Shown here: in pieces, positions 16,665 through 24,563 of the stretch | How the letters are laid out: each line of letters begins with the position of its first letter | How positions within the stretch are numbered: the first letter of the stretch is position 1 | Source: an uncultured Devosia sp. | GTDB taxonomy: Bacteria; Pseudomonadota; Alphaproteobacteria; Rhizobiales; Devosiaceae | Direction: 5' to 3' | Assembly (NCBI RefSeq): GCF_963517015.1 | Contig: NZ_CAUQDV010000003.1 | Span: forward strand, 1-64,000 | DNA: 64,000 bases | Program-made: the position numbers and the translations under genes | Notes under the pieces: model-generated | The model's database searches: none | What the model saw: only the letters and a program-made list of their open reading frames with translations | Told to the model about the DNA's origin: nothing

Positions 16665-16818
16665 GGACGCGCCGACCGGTTAAGGAAAGACTACTTCAAG
16701 TCCTTCGCACTGCGACCGCTGACATGCGGGCTTTGCTCTGTCAGACCAAAATGTCTCAATCGGGCACCCGCTCGAGCGTCCCGCAATCGGTGGCAGTCTT
16801 CTGAAAGATCTTGCAAAG

Positions 16819-16851
16819 TACGTAAAAAGACCAATATACGTAAAGTACGTA
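16819..16851. promoter_or_regulatory. Three TACGTA boxes upstream of the antitoxin
   Basis: TACGTA, followed each time by AA, occurs at 16819, 16837 and 16846, so the starts are 18 and 9 bases apart. Each box is a perfect palindrome. They lie 23-55 bases before the TTG start of the Phd/YefM gene, where such antitoxins bind their own operator. Autoregulation is inferred from family behaviour. Confidence 0.55.
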
Positions 16852-16873
16852 AATCAGTATTGGGGAAATCATT

Positions 16874-17119
16874 TTGAGAGAATTTTCGCTCTCGGCCCTT
16901 AACCGCCGCCCCGGTGAGATTGCCGATCAGGCGATGATTGAACCGGTTATGTTGAGGAAACACGGGCGTCCGCAGGTGGTCATGATGTCCGCGGAGTACT
17001 ACGAGAAGCTGATGGGACAGCGGATTTCTACCGAAGCCAAATCACCGGCAGAGAAGGTCAGCGTATGGTCCGGCATGCGTTTTCGTGGCGGGGCGAGTGC
17101 AGATGAAGGCGACTATTGA
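16874..17119 (+). CDS. Phd/YefM-family antitoxin (no toxin partner seen)
   Basis: An 81-residue protein from a TTG start. Residues 1-55 are the Phd/YefM DNA-binding fold: REFSLSALNRRPGEIADQAM, then VMLRKHGRPQVVMMSAEYYEKL. The tail (55-81) is the part that would wrap a toxin. The only frame overlapping its stop (TTGA, 17116) gives no known toxin and is crossed by a terminator, so this is probably a solitary antitoxin or the remnant of a pair. Confidence 0.85.
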   Translation: MREFSLSALNRRPGEIADQAMIEPVMLRKHGRPQVVMMSAEYYEKLMGQRISTEAKSPAEKVSVWSGMRFRGGASADEGDY

Positions 17120-17180
17120 GCGTTCTTGCCAGTTGCTACGGTTACCTGCTACAGGAATTGGGTGGCGAGGCTGCCAGAAC

Positions 17181-17201
17181 CCCAGGTTTCCTGGGCTTTT
17201 T
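17181..17201 (+). terminator. Intrinsic terminator after the antitoxin
   Basis: CCCAGG-TTT-CCTGGG followed by CTTTTT forms a short stem and five T on the plus strand, about 60 bases after the antitoxin stop. The three-base loop is tight, but the overall form is a rho-independent terminator. Confidence 0.65.
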
Positions 17202-17215
17202 ACGCCGAGAGTGGA

Positions 17216-17235
17216 GAGTCCCTTTCTCTCCGCCA
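17216..17235 (+). other. tRNA-Ser 3'-end-like sequence (possible attachment-site remnant)
   Basis: GAGTCCCTTTCTCTCCGCCA resembles the last 20 bases of alphaproteobacterial tRNA-Ser (end of T-loop, T-stem, acceptor strand, discriminator G and CCA). The bases upstream do not fold into a tRNA, so this is not a tRNA gene. Such partial 3' ends are left where an island integrated into a tRNA gene. It sits where the accessory region gives way to the catabolic operon. Confidence 0.45.
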
Positions 17236-17293
17236 TTTTCCCAGTGCCTGGAGCTGCCAAACCACGTCCGTGCAACGGCAGCTAGGCTACGGC

Positions 17294-18349
17294 TCAGCCG
17301 ATCGGTTCTGGCGCAACGACCTTCAGTTCTGCGGCTGATATCTTCAGCTCATCCATGATGCCGGCGTAGAGCACGACGCCTTCTTCCAGTGCCTTGCTGC
17401 GGCGGCGCAGGGCTGCGTCGCCGGGCAGGCGGACGGATTCGACACCGGGGCGGGGCGGATTGGAGCGGCACTGCTCGGCCAGCCAGTCGGTTTGGCGCAG
17501 GAAAGCGTCAATGCCGCCAAAGGCTTGCGGATCTCGGACATCGATGGTCACGGCGGCATTGGTGCCCTTGGGGGCGTCGGCGCGGCCATAACCGGCCAAG
17601 CCTTGCGTCAGGGCCTCGGCGTGGAGCGCCATGCCATAGCCCTTCTGGCCGTGGTCGATGCCGCCGGTGGGCAGCAGCGTGCCGCCATCCTTGAGCACGG
17701 CGGGGTCGGCGGAGGGACTGCCATGCTTGTCCATCAGCCACTCATGCTCGAAAACACGACCCTCGCGGGTGAGGCGCTGGCTCATGTTGACGGTGGTGAT
17801 CGAGGCGGAAATATCGATCAGCATCGGGCCTTTGGAGGTCGGAATGCCATGGGCGACGGGGTCGGGCGTATAGAGGCCCTTGAGACCACCGAAAGGCGCG
17901 ACCTGGGCACCGGAGGGGCTGGAACTGGCGATGCTGATCATCAGGCCCTGGCTGGTCGCATCCTGCAGATAGGCGGCGAGGGCGCCGATATGGTGGCTAT
18001 TGCCGATGACGACCGTCGCCGTGCCGTGTTCCCTGGCGCGCTGGCAGGCCAATGCGACGCCTTGCGACGTGAGCCAGGCGCCGGGTAACCTGTTGCCGTT
18101 CCAGCAGATTGCGGCGCCGCGGTCGGTAATGACCTCCGGGCTACCCGATTTGGTCATGACGCCATCGGCAACGCTTTGAAGATACCAGGAGGCGAGGGCG
18201 AGGCCATGCGTGGTGTGGCCCATCAAATCGGCCTCCACCAGATACTTGGCGATAGCTGCGGACTTATCGGCCTCAACCCCTGCGGCTTCGAAGAGCTGGC
18301 GGGCGAAGCTTTGTAGCTGGGACGGTGAATAGCGTTCCTGAGCGGTCAT
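17294..18349 (-). CDS. Ldh-family (malate/L-lactate-type) NAD(P)-dependent oxidoreductase
   Basis: A 351-residue protein of the Ldh_2 family, unrelated to classical lactate dehydrogenase. Features seen: N-terminal helical part with ADLMGHTTHGLA (family ADxxGxxSHG), GNSHHIGALAAYL for catalytic His, and PSGAQVAPFGG and DHGQKGYGMAL for the cofactor site. Members reduce 2-oxo acids such as ureidoglycolate, sulpholactate, 2,3-diketogulonate or delta-1-piperideine-2-carboxylate. It is the last gene of the minus-strand operon; its ATG overlaps the preceding stop by four bases (ATGA). The likely job is interconversion of a 2-hydroxy and 2-oxo acid intermediate. Confidence 0.88.
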   Translation of the reverse strand: MTAQERYSPSQLQSFARQLFEAAGVEADKSAAIAKYLVEADLMGHTTHGLALASWYLQSVADGVMTKSGSPEVITDRGAAICWNGNRLPGAWLTSQGVALACQRAREHGTATVVIGNSHHIGALAAYLQDATSQGLMISIASSSPSGAQVAPFGGLKGLYTPDPVAHGIPTSKGPMLIDISASITTVNMSQRLTREGRVFEHEWLMDKHGSPSADPAVLKDGGTLLPTGGIDHGQKGYGMALHAEALTQGLAGYGRADAPKGTNAAVTIDVRDPQAFGGIDAFLRQTDWLAEQCRSNPPRPGVESVRLPGDAALRRRSKALEEGVVLYAGIMDELKISAAELKVVAPEPIG

Positions 18350-19304
18350 TCTGCTTTCCCTTCAAGCACTTGCGGATTGAGGATGCGGGTTGGTTGGCCG
18401 CCGGCGAGGAATGTCGCCACGTCCTCGATATTCATCAGGCTGGTGCGTTCGACGGACTCGGTGGTGTCGGCACCCATGTGGGGCGTAAACACCGCTCGCT
18501 GCTGCGATAAAATCGGGTGCGCCCAGTCGGGCGGCTCGGTGACGAAGGCGTCCAGCGCAACGCCGCCGAGTTTGCCGGCATCGAGGGCGGCGTTGATGGC
18601 GTCCAGATCCACGACTTCGCCGCGCGCCAGATTCATGAGGCATGCCGTGGGTTTAACGAGTGCGAGCTTTCGGCAGTGATCAGCGGCTGCGTGCCGAAGA
18701 CGTGGAGCGAGACATAGTCGGACTGCGCCAACAGGTCATCCAGTGCTAACAGACTGATAGCATTGACCGCGGCAAAGTGTGAATCGGGGTAGAGATCGGT
18801 GGCGACGACGCGCATGCCGAGACCGATAGCCTTTTGCGCCAGGAGTTTACCGATATTGCCGAGGCCAACTACGCCGAGAGTCTTGCCGGCGACTTCGCTG
18901 CCGACCATGCGGACCCATTTGCGGTCGAGCATGTTGATGTGACCGGCCGGAACGTTGCGGGCGAGAGAAAACATAGCGGCGACAGCAAGTTCGGCTACGG
19001 CGTTGGAGTTGGAAGCCGGGGTGTTGAGCACCGGGATGCCGCGGGCGGTGCAGGCGGGAATGTCGATATTGTCGGTGCCCACGCCGTGCTTGAGCACGGC
19101 GCGGAGCTTTGGCGCTTTGGCTAAAGTGCTGTCATCGACCGGAATCAGCCCGGTGATGAGGAAATCGGCCTGTGCCAGATCAAGACCACCATCGGGCAGG
19201 CTGGTGTCAGTGCCGCGGATGATCTCCCAGCCCAGCTCTGCAAGCCGGGCGGGAGCGGTGCCAAAACGGCCGAAGCCCGGCGAAGTGGTGGCGATGACCG
19301 TCAT
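18346..19304 (-). pseudogene. D-2-hydroxyacid dehydrogenase (PGDH-like), broken by one frameshift
   Basis: Two minus-strand frames together make one enzyme of about 318 residues. The first (19304-18633) carries the substrate domain and Rossmann motif VVGLGNIGKLLAQ and fails after PLITAE. The second supplies LALVKPTACLMNLARGEVVD and the C-terminal part. All three catalytic residues are present when joined: Arg in NLARGEV, Glu in VTEPPDW, His in FTPHMGAD. The break is at 18668-18670, where GAAAG would need one more A. A single base lost in an A-run fits either a recent mutation or a base-calling error. The family reduces 2-oxo acids or oxidises D-2-hydroxy acids with NAD. Confidence 0.85.
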
Positions 19305-19332
19305 GGTGTGGTCCTGCTAAAGGGCGGATAGA

Positions 19333-20073
19333 TCAGGAAAAAGTCGCAGAAACGCTGGAGAAGCCAGGCCCGTTGACCACCACTTCTTTGCCGTCCAGCG
19401 GCAGCGGGCCGAGGCGGGCGCCGGTGATGATGACGTCGCCGGCCTTGAGGGGCAGACCACGGGCTGCGGCGTGATTAGCAAGCCATGCCAAGGACTTGAG
19501 CGTGTTCTCGGTCGAGCCATTGCCTGACGTGCTGCCTACCTCCTCGCCATCGACAAGCATGCTTAAAGCTTGCTGCGACAATGCTGGCCATTTGCTTGTC
19601 ACGAGGGCTGGTCCGACGATCACCGCACCACTGTTCTGCAGATCGGCAATGCCGACCAGCGATGGATTCGCCTTCCGATCGACGAAACGCGAGGCCACGA
19701 CCTCGATGGCGAGGTGCAGAGACGCGACGGCGTCACGCAAGTCATCAGACGAATAATCCGACTTGTCAGACAAATCTCGACCGATGGTGACAGCGACTTC
19801 GGCCTCAATGGCGATGCCGGCATAGTCGGACAATTTCAATGCAGCGCCGGACGGGTAGACGTCCTTCTTGAGGATGGGCGAGGTGAAGGGTTCGCCGCTT
19901 TCGGGATAGGGCTGCACCTTCCAGGCGCCGGCGGGGCCGATGGCGGCGATGGTTTCGGTCTGCACCTGATAGGCCGTCGCCGCGTCGGCGGGCACCAAGT
20001 TGTCGGCGACGCCGTCGAGCAGGGTGCCGCTGGCGCGATGGGCCAGCAGCAGGTTGGTAAGGGGATGGGGCAT
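19333..20073 (-). CDS. FAH-family hydratase/hydrolase (2-keto-4-pentenoate hydratase-like)
   Basis: A 246-residue protein from MPHPLTNLL, with CGGAG seven bases before the ATG; the long upstream extension is rejected as low-complexity read-through. The FAH fold is seen in AGIAIEAEVAVTIGRDL (metal-binding Glu pair), VVASRFVD for the third ligand region, NSGAVIVGPAL, and the C-terminal LKAGDVIITGARLGPLPL. This closely follows the MhpD/2-oxopent-4-dienoate hydratase pattern. It may act on a 2-keto-3-deoxy acid or acylpyruvate made by the aldolase or oxidoreductases of the operon. Confidence 0.82.
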   Translation of the reverse strand: MPHPLTNLLLAHRASGTLLDGVADNLVPADAATAYQVQTETIAAIGPAGAWKVQPYPESGEPFTSPILKKDVYPSGAALKLSDYAGIAIEAEVAVTIGRDLSDKSDYSSDDLRDAVASLHLAIEVVASRFVDRKANPSLVGIADLQNSGAVIVGPALVTSKWPALSQQALSMLVDGEEVGSTSGNGSTENTLKSLAWLANHAAARGLPLKAGDVIITGARLGPLPLDGKEVVVNGPGFSSVSATFS

Positions 20074-20090
20074 GTCGGCTCCGTTTGCGG

Positions 20091-21227
20091 TCAGAGGGCG
20101 CTTTGGTAGATCGACAGGATGTCTTCGAGGCCAAGCGTGCGCGGATTGTTGTCGATCAAGCGCTTGATGGCAAAGGCTTCTTCGGCCCAGAGCGAAAGTT
20201 CGTCGGCTTTGGCGCCGTGGCTGGCAAGGCTCATGTCGACGCCCAGCGAGGCGCAATAATCCCTGGTGCTGGCCAGAACGATCCGTTCGTCGGAATGATT
20301 AGGCAGGCCCAGAGCTGCGAGGACAGCAGCGGTCTTCTCCGGACGTTCGGGCGCATTGAAGGCAAGGACATGCGGGAAGATGATCGCGTTGGCGAGGCCA
20401 TGCGGCAGTTTCAGCCGCGTGCCCAGCGGATAGGCCAGGGCATGGCCGCCGGCGGTGTTGACCGGACCGAGACAGATGCCGCCGTAATAGGAGGCCAGCA
20501 TCATGCCGGCACGAGCTTCGGTATCGGCGCCATCCTTGACGGCACGGGCCAGATATTTGCCGACCAGTTCGATACCAAGGCTGGCATAGCCGTCGATCAG
20601 CGGATGCGCCTTGATATTGGTGAAGCTCTCGACGCAATGGGCGAGGGCGTCCACGCCGGTGGCTGCCGTGACGGCGGAGGGCACGGAATAGGTCAGCTCA
20701 GGATCGAGCACGGCAATATCGGCCAGCATGTGCCGGCTTTCGACAGCGAGCTTGGCCAGGGTTTCGGGATTGGTCACCAGCGAGCGAATGCCGGCTTCCG
20801 AACCAGTGCCCGAGGTGGTGGGCACCTGGGCGAGGGCCGAGCGGCGGCCGGCGACCTTGTCGACGCCGACGACATCGAGGATCGACTGTTCGCTGTCCCA
20901 AAGCACGGCGACGAGCTTGGCGACATCCATCACCGAACCACCGCCGAGACCGATCACCAGATCCGGCTTGAAGGCGCGAGCGGCAGCCAGCACGGTTTCG
21001 AAGGCCGGCAGGTCGGGCTCGGGCGGAATGTCGGTGAAGGTTGTGACCTCGCCCTTGAGGCCGATGCGATCGACAAAGCCGACGGTTGGCGCCATGGCGA
21101 CGACGAAGATGCGCTTGTAGGCAGCGGCCCAGTCGCCAAGCTTCTTGATAGCGCCAGCGCCGATCTCCAGCCGCGCGGGCTGCAGCAGGGTGATCGGGCG
21201 GGCCATGGAGAGGGTGTGATCAGACAT
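20091..21227 (-). CDS. Iron-containing alcohol dehydrogenase
   Basis: A 378-residue group III alcohol dehydrogenase. NAD binding: GLGGGSVMDVAKLVA. The next conserved loop reads QVPTTSGTGSEAG. Metal ligands are visible in TGVDALAHCVE (Asp and His), KLPHGLANAI (His) and IFPHVLAFN. The ATG at 21227 follows GGAGG and overlaps the DapA stop by eight bases (ATGTCTGA), which indicates translational coupling. The family oxidises or reduces short hydroxy compounds and semialdehydes. Here it may reduce or oxidise an aldehyde released by the aldolase. Confidence 0.9.
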   Translation of the reverse strand: MSDHTLSMARPITLLQPARLEIGAGAIKKLGDWAAAYKRIFVVAMAPTVGFVDRIGLKGEVTTFTDIPPEPDLPAFETVLAAARAFKPDLVIGLGGGSVMDVAKLVAVLWDSEQSILDVVGVDKVAGRRSALAQVPTTSGTGSEAGIRSLVTNPETLAKLAVESRHMLADIAVLDPELTYSVPSAVTAATGVDALAHCVESFTNIKAHPLIDGYASLGIELVGKYLARAVKDGADTEARAGMMLASYYGGICLGPVNTAGGHALAYPLGTRLKLPHGLANAIIFPHVLAFNAPERPEKTAAVLAALGLPNHSDERIVLASTRDYCASLGVDMSLASHGAKADELSLWAEEAFAIKRLIDNNPRTLGLEDILSIYQSAL

Positions 21228-22149
21228 GATCCTCCGCCTCCAGCTTGGCCATCTGGCCCCAGACCACGTCGCGTTCGGCATCGGTCAATTCCACCAGCGG
21301 CGGGCGGACGCGGGTCCAGCCGGCGTGGCTACGGCGCTTGGCCAGCATGGCCTTGATGGTAGGAAGCTGGACGTAAGCGTTCGAAAGATCGCGCCAGGCG
21401 TTGATGCGGGCCTGGGCGGCATCGACCTTGTCGTTCTGATTGGCGTCGAACCAGTTGTCGAAGACCACGCGCAAATGCTTGCCGATGAGATTGGAGCTCG
21501 AGGTGATGCAGCCCGCGCCACCGGCGCGCAGCAGCGGCAGCATGAACGGATCGGCACCGGCGAGAACGGAGAAATTGTCGAAGGCCTTGGCGAAGGCTTC
21601 CATGCTCTCGATCTTGCCCGAGGAGTCCTTCACGCCGACGATAACGCCGGGGAAGGCGTCGCGCAGGCGGGCAGTGAGTTCGAGCGAAATGCCGATCTGG
21701 GCGATGGGCGGGATGTGGTAGAGCACGACGCGCAGGTCGTTGCTGCCAACGCCCTCGATCAGCTCGGCATAGAAGCGGAACAGGCCCTCGTCGCTGACAC
21801 CCTTGTAATAGAAGGGGGGCAAGACCACGCAGGCCTTCACGCCGGCTTCGACCGCATGCTTCACCAGCGTGATGCTGTCGGGAACATTGGTCTGCGAGGT
21901 GCCGGGCAGCAGGCGCTGCGGATCAAGGCCAAAAGCGATGACCTTTTCCAAGAGATCCTGACGCTGGCGCAGCGAAAAGGAATTGGCCTCGCCGGTTGTC
22001 CCGAGCAGGGCGACGCCATCGCAGCCCTCTTCGATCAGCGCCCGGCAATGAGCAGCGAAGGCGGCGTGGTCGGGCGAGCCGTCTTCGAGGACGGGGGTGG
22101 CGGAGGCGCAGAAGACGCCGGAGACGGGCAGTTGGCGAGCGGGATTCAT
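21220..22149 (-). CDS. DapA-family lyase/aldolase
   Basis: A 309-residue class I aldolase-fold protein. LLGTTGEANSFS contains the GTTGE motif, VVLYHIPP holds the catalytic Tyr, and VGVKDSSGK the Schiff-base Lys. It is too divergent around the carboxylate site to be dihydrodipicolinate synthase with certainty. Sister groups cleave N-acetylneuraminate, 2-keto-3-deoxygluconate or 4-hydroxy-2-oxoglutarate, or dehydrate keto-deoxy-glucarate. Two bases separate it from the PdxA gene. With a sialidase-like gene two places upstream, a neuraminate-lyase role is worth considering but not shown. Confidence 0.88.
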   Translation of the reverse strand: MNPARQLPVSGVFCASATPVLEDGSPDHAAFAAHCRALIEEGCDGVALLGTTGEANSFSLRQRQDLLEKVIAFGLDPQRLLPGTSQTNVPDSITLVKHAVEAGVKACVVLPPFYYKGVSDEGLFRFYAELIEGVGSNDLRVVLYHIPPIAQIGISLELTARLRDAFPGVIVGVKDSSGKIESMEAFAKAFDNFSVLAGADPFMLPLLRAGGAGCITSSSNLIGKHLRVVFDNWFDANQNDKVDAAQARINAWRDLSNAYVQLPTIKAMLAKRRSHAGWTRVRPPLVELTDAERDVVWGQMAKLEAEDHV

Positions 22150-22151
22150 GG

Positions 22152-23096
22152 CTATTTCCCCGAAACGAGCCGACGCGCATAGGCGATGGCAGAGTTCATG
22201 TTGGTGTGGTTGGCCTTGCCGGTGCCGGCAATGTCAAAGGCGGTGCCGTGGTCGACCGAGGTGCGGTCGATCGGCAGGCCGAGCGAGACGTTGACGGCGG
22301 TATCGAAGGCCACGAGCTTGATCGGGATATGGCCCTGATCGTGATATTGGGCGACGACGAGATCGAAGGCGCCGTTATAGGCGCGGTGATAGACCGTATC
22401 GGCCGAGATCGGGCCGGTAACATTGATGCCCTCGGCCTTGGCCATGGCAACGGCCGGAACGATCTGCTCGTCGTCTTCGGTGCCGAACAACCCGCTTTCG
22501 CCGCAGTGCGGGTTGATGCCGGCGACCGCAATGCGCGGGTTTTCGTAGCCGATGCGCTTCAGGTGCTCGTTGCCGGTGCGAATGGTGGCGAGGATACGCT
22601 CGGGCGTGGCGCGGTCGATGGCGGTCTTGAGCGACACATGGGTCGAGACGTGGATGACCTTGAGGCGATCGGAGGCGAGCAGCATCCAGGCCGTCTTCTG
22701 GCCGGTCAGATGCGCCAGCATGCCGGTGTGGCCATCATAGTGGTGGCCGGCAAGGTTGAGCGCTTCCTTGTTGATGGGCGCAGTGACGATGCAGCCGATC
22801 TCGCCGGCCTCGGAATCGCGCACGGCCTTTTCAATGAAGCGGAACGCGGCATCGCCGCCACGCGGATCGAGCTTGCCCCAGGGCAGGGGACCGCCCTCGA
22901 TCGGCAGGTCGACGACGACACCGTCGAGGTCGATGTCGACGCCCAGCGCCGTGCGGGCCTTTTCCAGCGTTTCGCGATTGCCATAGATGCGGGTGCGGGC
23001 GCGGTCGTCAGCGCTCATTTCCGCCACGGCCTTGACCGAGATTTCGGGGCCGACGCCAGCCGGGTCGCCCATGGTAATGCCGATGATGTCGCTCAC
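22152..23096 (-). CDS. pdxA2: PdxA-family 4-phospho-acid-sugar dehydrogenase (PdxA2-like)
   Basis: A 314-residue protein starting at GTG, overlapping the previous stop by four bases (GTGA). It opens IGITMGDPAGVGPEI, the PdxA signature. Metal ligands: His in HHYDGHTGML, YHDQGHIPIK and DHGTAFDIAGTG. True PdxA oxidises 4-phosphohydroxy-threonine for vitamin B6. Catabolic copies (PdxA2) oxidise and decarboxylate 4-phospho-D-threonate or -erythronate to dihydroxyacetone phosphate and are paired with DUF1537 kinases. Such a kinase lies in the divergent operon, so the catabolic role is favoured. Confidence 0.85.
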   Translation of the reverse strand: MSDIIGITMGDPAGVGPEISVKAVAEMSADDRARTRIYGNRETLEKARTALGVDIDLDGVVVDLPIEGGPLPWGKLDPRGGDAAFRFIEKAVRDSEAGEIGCIVTAPINKEALNLAGHHYDGHTGMLAHLTGQKTAWMLLASDRLKVIHVSTHVSLKTAIDRATPERILATIRTGNEHLKRIGYENPRIAVAGINPHCGESGLFGTEDDEQIVPAVAMAKAEGINVTGPISADTVYHRAYNGAFDLVVAQYHDQGHIPIKLVAFDTAVNVSLGLPIDRTSVDHGTAFDIAGTGKANHTNMNSAIAYARRLVSGK

Positions 23097-24265
23097 GAAT
23101 GTTCTCCGTCGATCCATCCCGCGGGGAGACGGACATATTTGATGGCGCGCCGGAAATAGGTATAGGCGACATGCAGTTCGCCGCCCTGGCCTTCCAGCAG
23201 ATAGGGGTAGGACAGTTCCTTGTTGCGCCCGTCTTCCGAATTGTTGGAAAGGCAGGTGCCGGTGCTGTTGTCGACGATCCGGCGCAGCGGCCAGGTCACG
23301 CCGCCGTCGGCTGAAATGCACAGCGTCAGCGGCGCGCGGGGCACGCCCCAGATCGGTGCGCAGCCGCCCGAAGCATCGGGTCGGTCGTCGCCCTCCTCGA
23401 TTTCGTCATAAAGCGAGACGCGGCGATCATCCGAAGTTGCCGCCGATGTTGGGTTGCAGACCATGGCCAGGCGCCCGTCGGTGAGGCGGATCACGTTGAT
23501 CGAGGAATTGTTGTTGGGCACGTCGGTCATGGTCGGGGCCGACCAGGTATGACCACCATCAAGGCTTTCCGATCGGCCGACGAAATCGGACTGGCGGCGG
23601 CGATAGAATGCAACCATGTGATCGCCGTCGAGCGGCACGATGGTCATATGCACCGAACCGATGGAGCCGGGCACTTCTCCAAGCGTCCAGGTCGCGCCCT
23701 CGTCATGGCTGACGGCCACGGCGGCGGTGTCATGGCTCCCGTTCCAGCGCTGGCCTGGGCGGGAGATGCAGCGGAACACCGGCATCATCCAGGCGCCGTC
23801 CTTGCGGCGCACGAAGCGGCCGCGAATGAAGCTGCCCAGCGGGAGCCCGATATCGCGCGGTTCTCCGCCCTTGAGCGCGCCATCTTCGACCGAGATCACG
23901 CGTGCCCGGACGAGGCATTCGTCCTGATTGCCGGAGGGCTGGGCGGTGTGGAATAGCTGGAACACGCCATTGCCATTGCGCCACAGCACCGGGTTCTGCT
24001 CGGAACGATCCGGGTCATGGCTGAGCCGGACATCCGCGCTCCAGCTTTGCGCGCCCGGCGCCAGCGTCGAGGCATAGATGGAAATGTCGGACTTGCCCTC
24101 GAGCGTGCCGCCAAACCACAGGCAGGCGATCGACCCATCGTCGAGATGCTCCAGAAAGGCGGCGTGATTCTGCACCATGGGCGAGGGCAGGAAGGCCTCG
24201 ATCCGGCCGTCCGGTCCGGTTGCGAGCTGGCCATTCATGCGGGCCGCGATGTCCTCCGGCGTCAT
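23093..24265 (-). CDS. Sialidase-like (BNR/Asp-box) beta-propeller protein
   Basis: A 390-residue protein from MTPEDIAARM (GGGAGAG before the ATG at 24265). Three Asp boxes are seen: SHDEGATW, SLDGGHTW and SADGGVTW, as in six-bladed sialidase propellers. Arg residues in the expected first blade position and an FRCISRPGQRW segment could form a carboxylate pocket. There is no signal peptide, so it is probably cytoplasmic, unlike classical secreted sialidases. It is the first gene of the minus-strand operon and may hydrolyse or isomerise an imported acidic glycoside. Substrate unknown. Confidence 0.82.
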   Translation of the reverse strand: MTPEDIAARMNGQLATGPDGRIEAFLPSPMVQNHAAFLEHLDDGSIACLWFGGTLEGKSDISIYASTLAPGAQSWSADVRLSHDPDRSEQNPVLWRNGNGVFQLFHTAQPSGNQDECLVRARVISVEDGALKGGEPRDIGLPLGSFIRGRFVRRKDGAWMMPVFRCISRPGQRWNGSHDTAAVAVSHDEGATWTLGEVPGSIGSVHMTIVPLDGDHMVAFYRRRQSDFVGRSESLDGGHTWSAPTMTDVPNNNSSINVIRLTDGRLAMVCNPTSAATSDDRRVSLYDEIEEGDDRPDASGGCAPIWGVPRAPLTLCISADGGVTWPLRRIVDNSTGTCLSNNSEDGRNKELSYPYLLEGQGGELHVAYTYFRRAIKYVRLPAGWIDGEHS

Positions 24266-24304
24266 ATCCTCTCCCTCCGTTGGCTGTCTCAAAATTCACA
24301 TAGA

Positions 24305-24316
24305 ACAACATGTTGT
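24305..24316. promoter_or_regulatory. 12-bp palindrome, candidate GntR operator
   Basis: ACAACATGTTGT is a perfect palindrome in the gap between the two divergent catabolic operons, 40 bases before the sialidase-like start. A FadR-type regulator is encoded at the far end of the plus-strand operon and is the obvious candidate to bind here. Confidence 0.45.
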
Positions 24317-24434
24317 CAAGTTCATGTTAGCGGTGATTTGCGTCAGACGAAAGTGTGATATTAGAAAAGAACGAACAAAAACAAAGACGTAAGTTCGCAA
24401 ACTTGGTCGGATAAAGCGTTTCCAGATTTTTAAT

Positions 24435-24464
24435 TTGACAACTGTCGGGTGACTGCGGTTAGCT
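24435..24464 (+). promoter_or_regulatory. Candidate promoter of the importer operon
   Basis: TTGACA at 24435-24440 is a consensus -35 box; TTAGCT at 24459-24464 is a weak -10 box, 18 bases on. It lies about 100 bases before the binding-protein start. The -10 match is poor, so this is tentative. Confidence 0.35.
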
Positions 24465-24563
24465 TGGCTCAGGAAGGGCAAGGTCCGTTCCGGAGGAAAT
24501 TTGCGTGAGCGCCCCCGCAGCGCCGCTCATGGCATAGAGACGCTGCGATGGGAGGTTACATTG

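Noticed and set aside
17130..17235. Complete tRNA-Ser gene
   Set aside because: Only the 3' end resembles tRNA-Ser. No acceptor 5' strand, D arm or anticodon arm can be drawn upstream.
17116..17358. 80-codon frame overlapping the antitoxin stop, considered as its toxin
   Set aside because: The TTGA overlap is tempting, but the sequence resembles no toxin, contains an intrinsic terminator and the tRNA-like scar, and runs into the Ldh gene.
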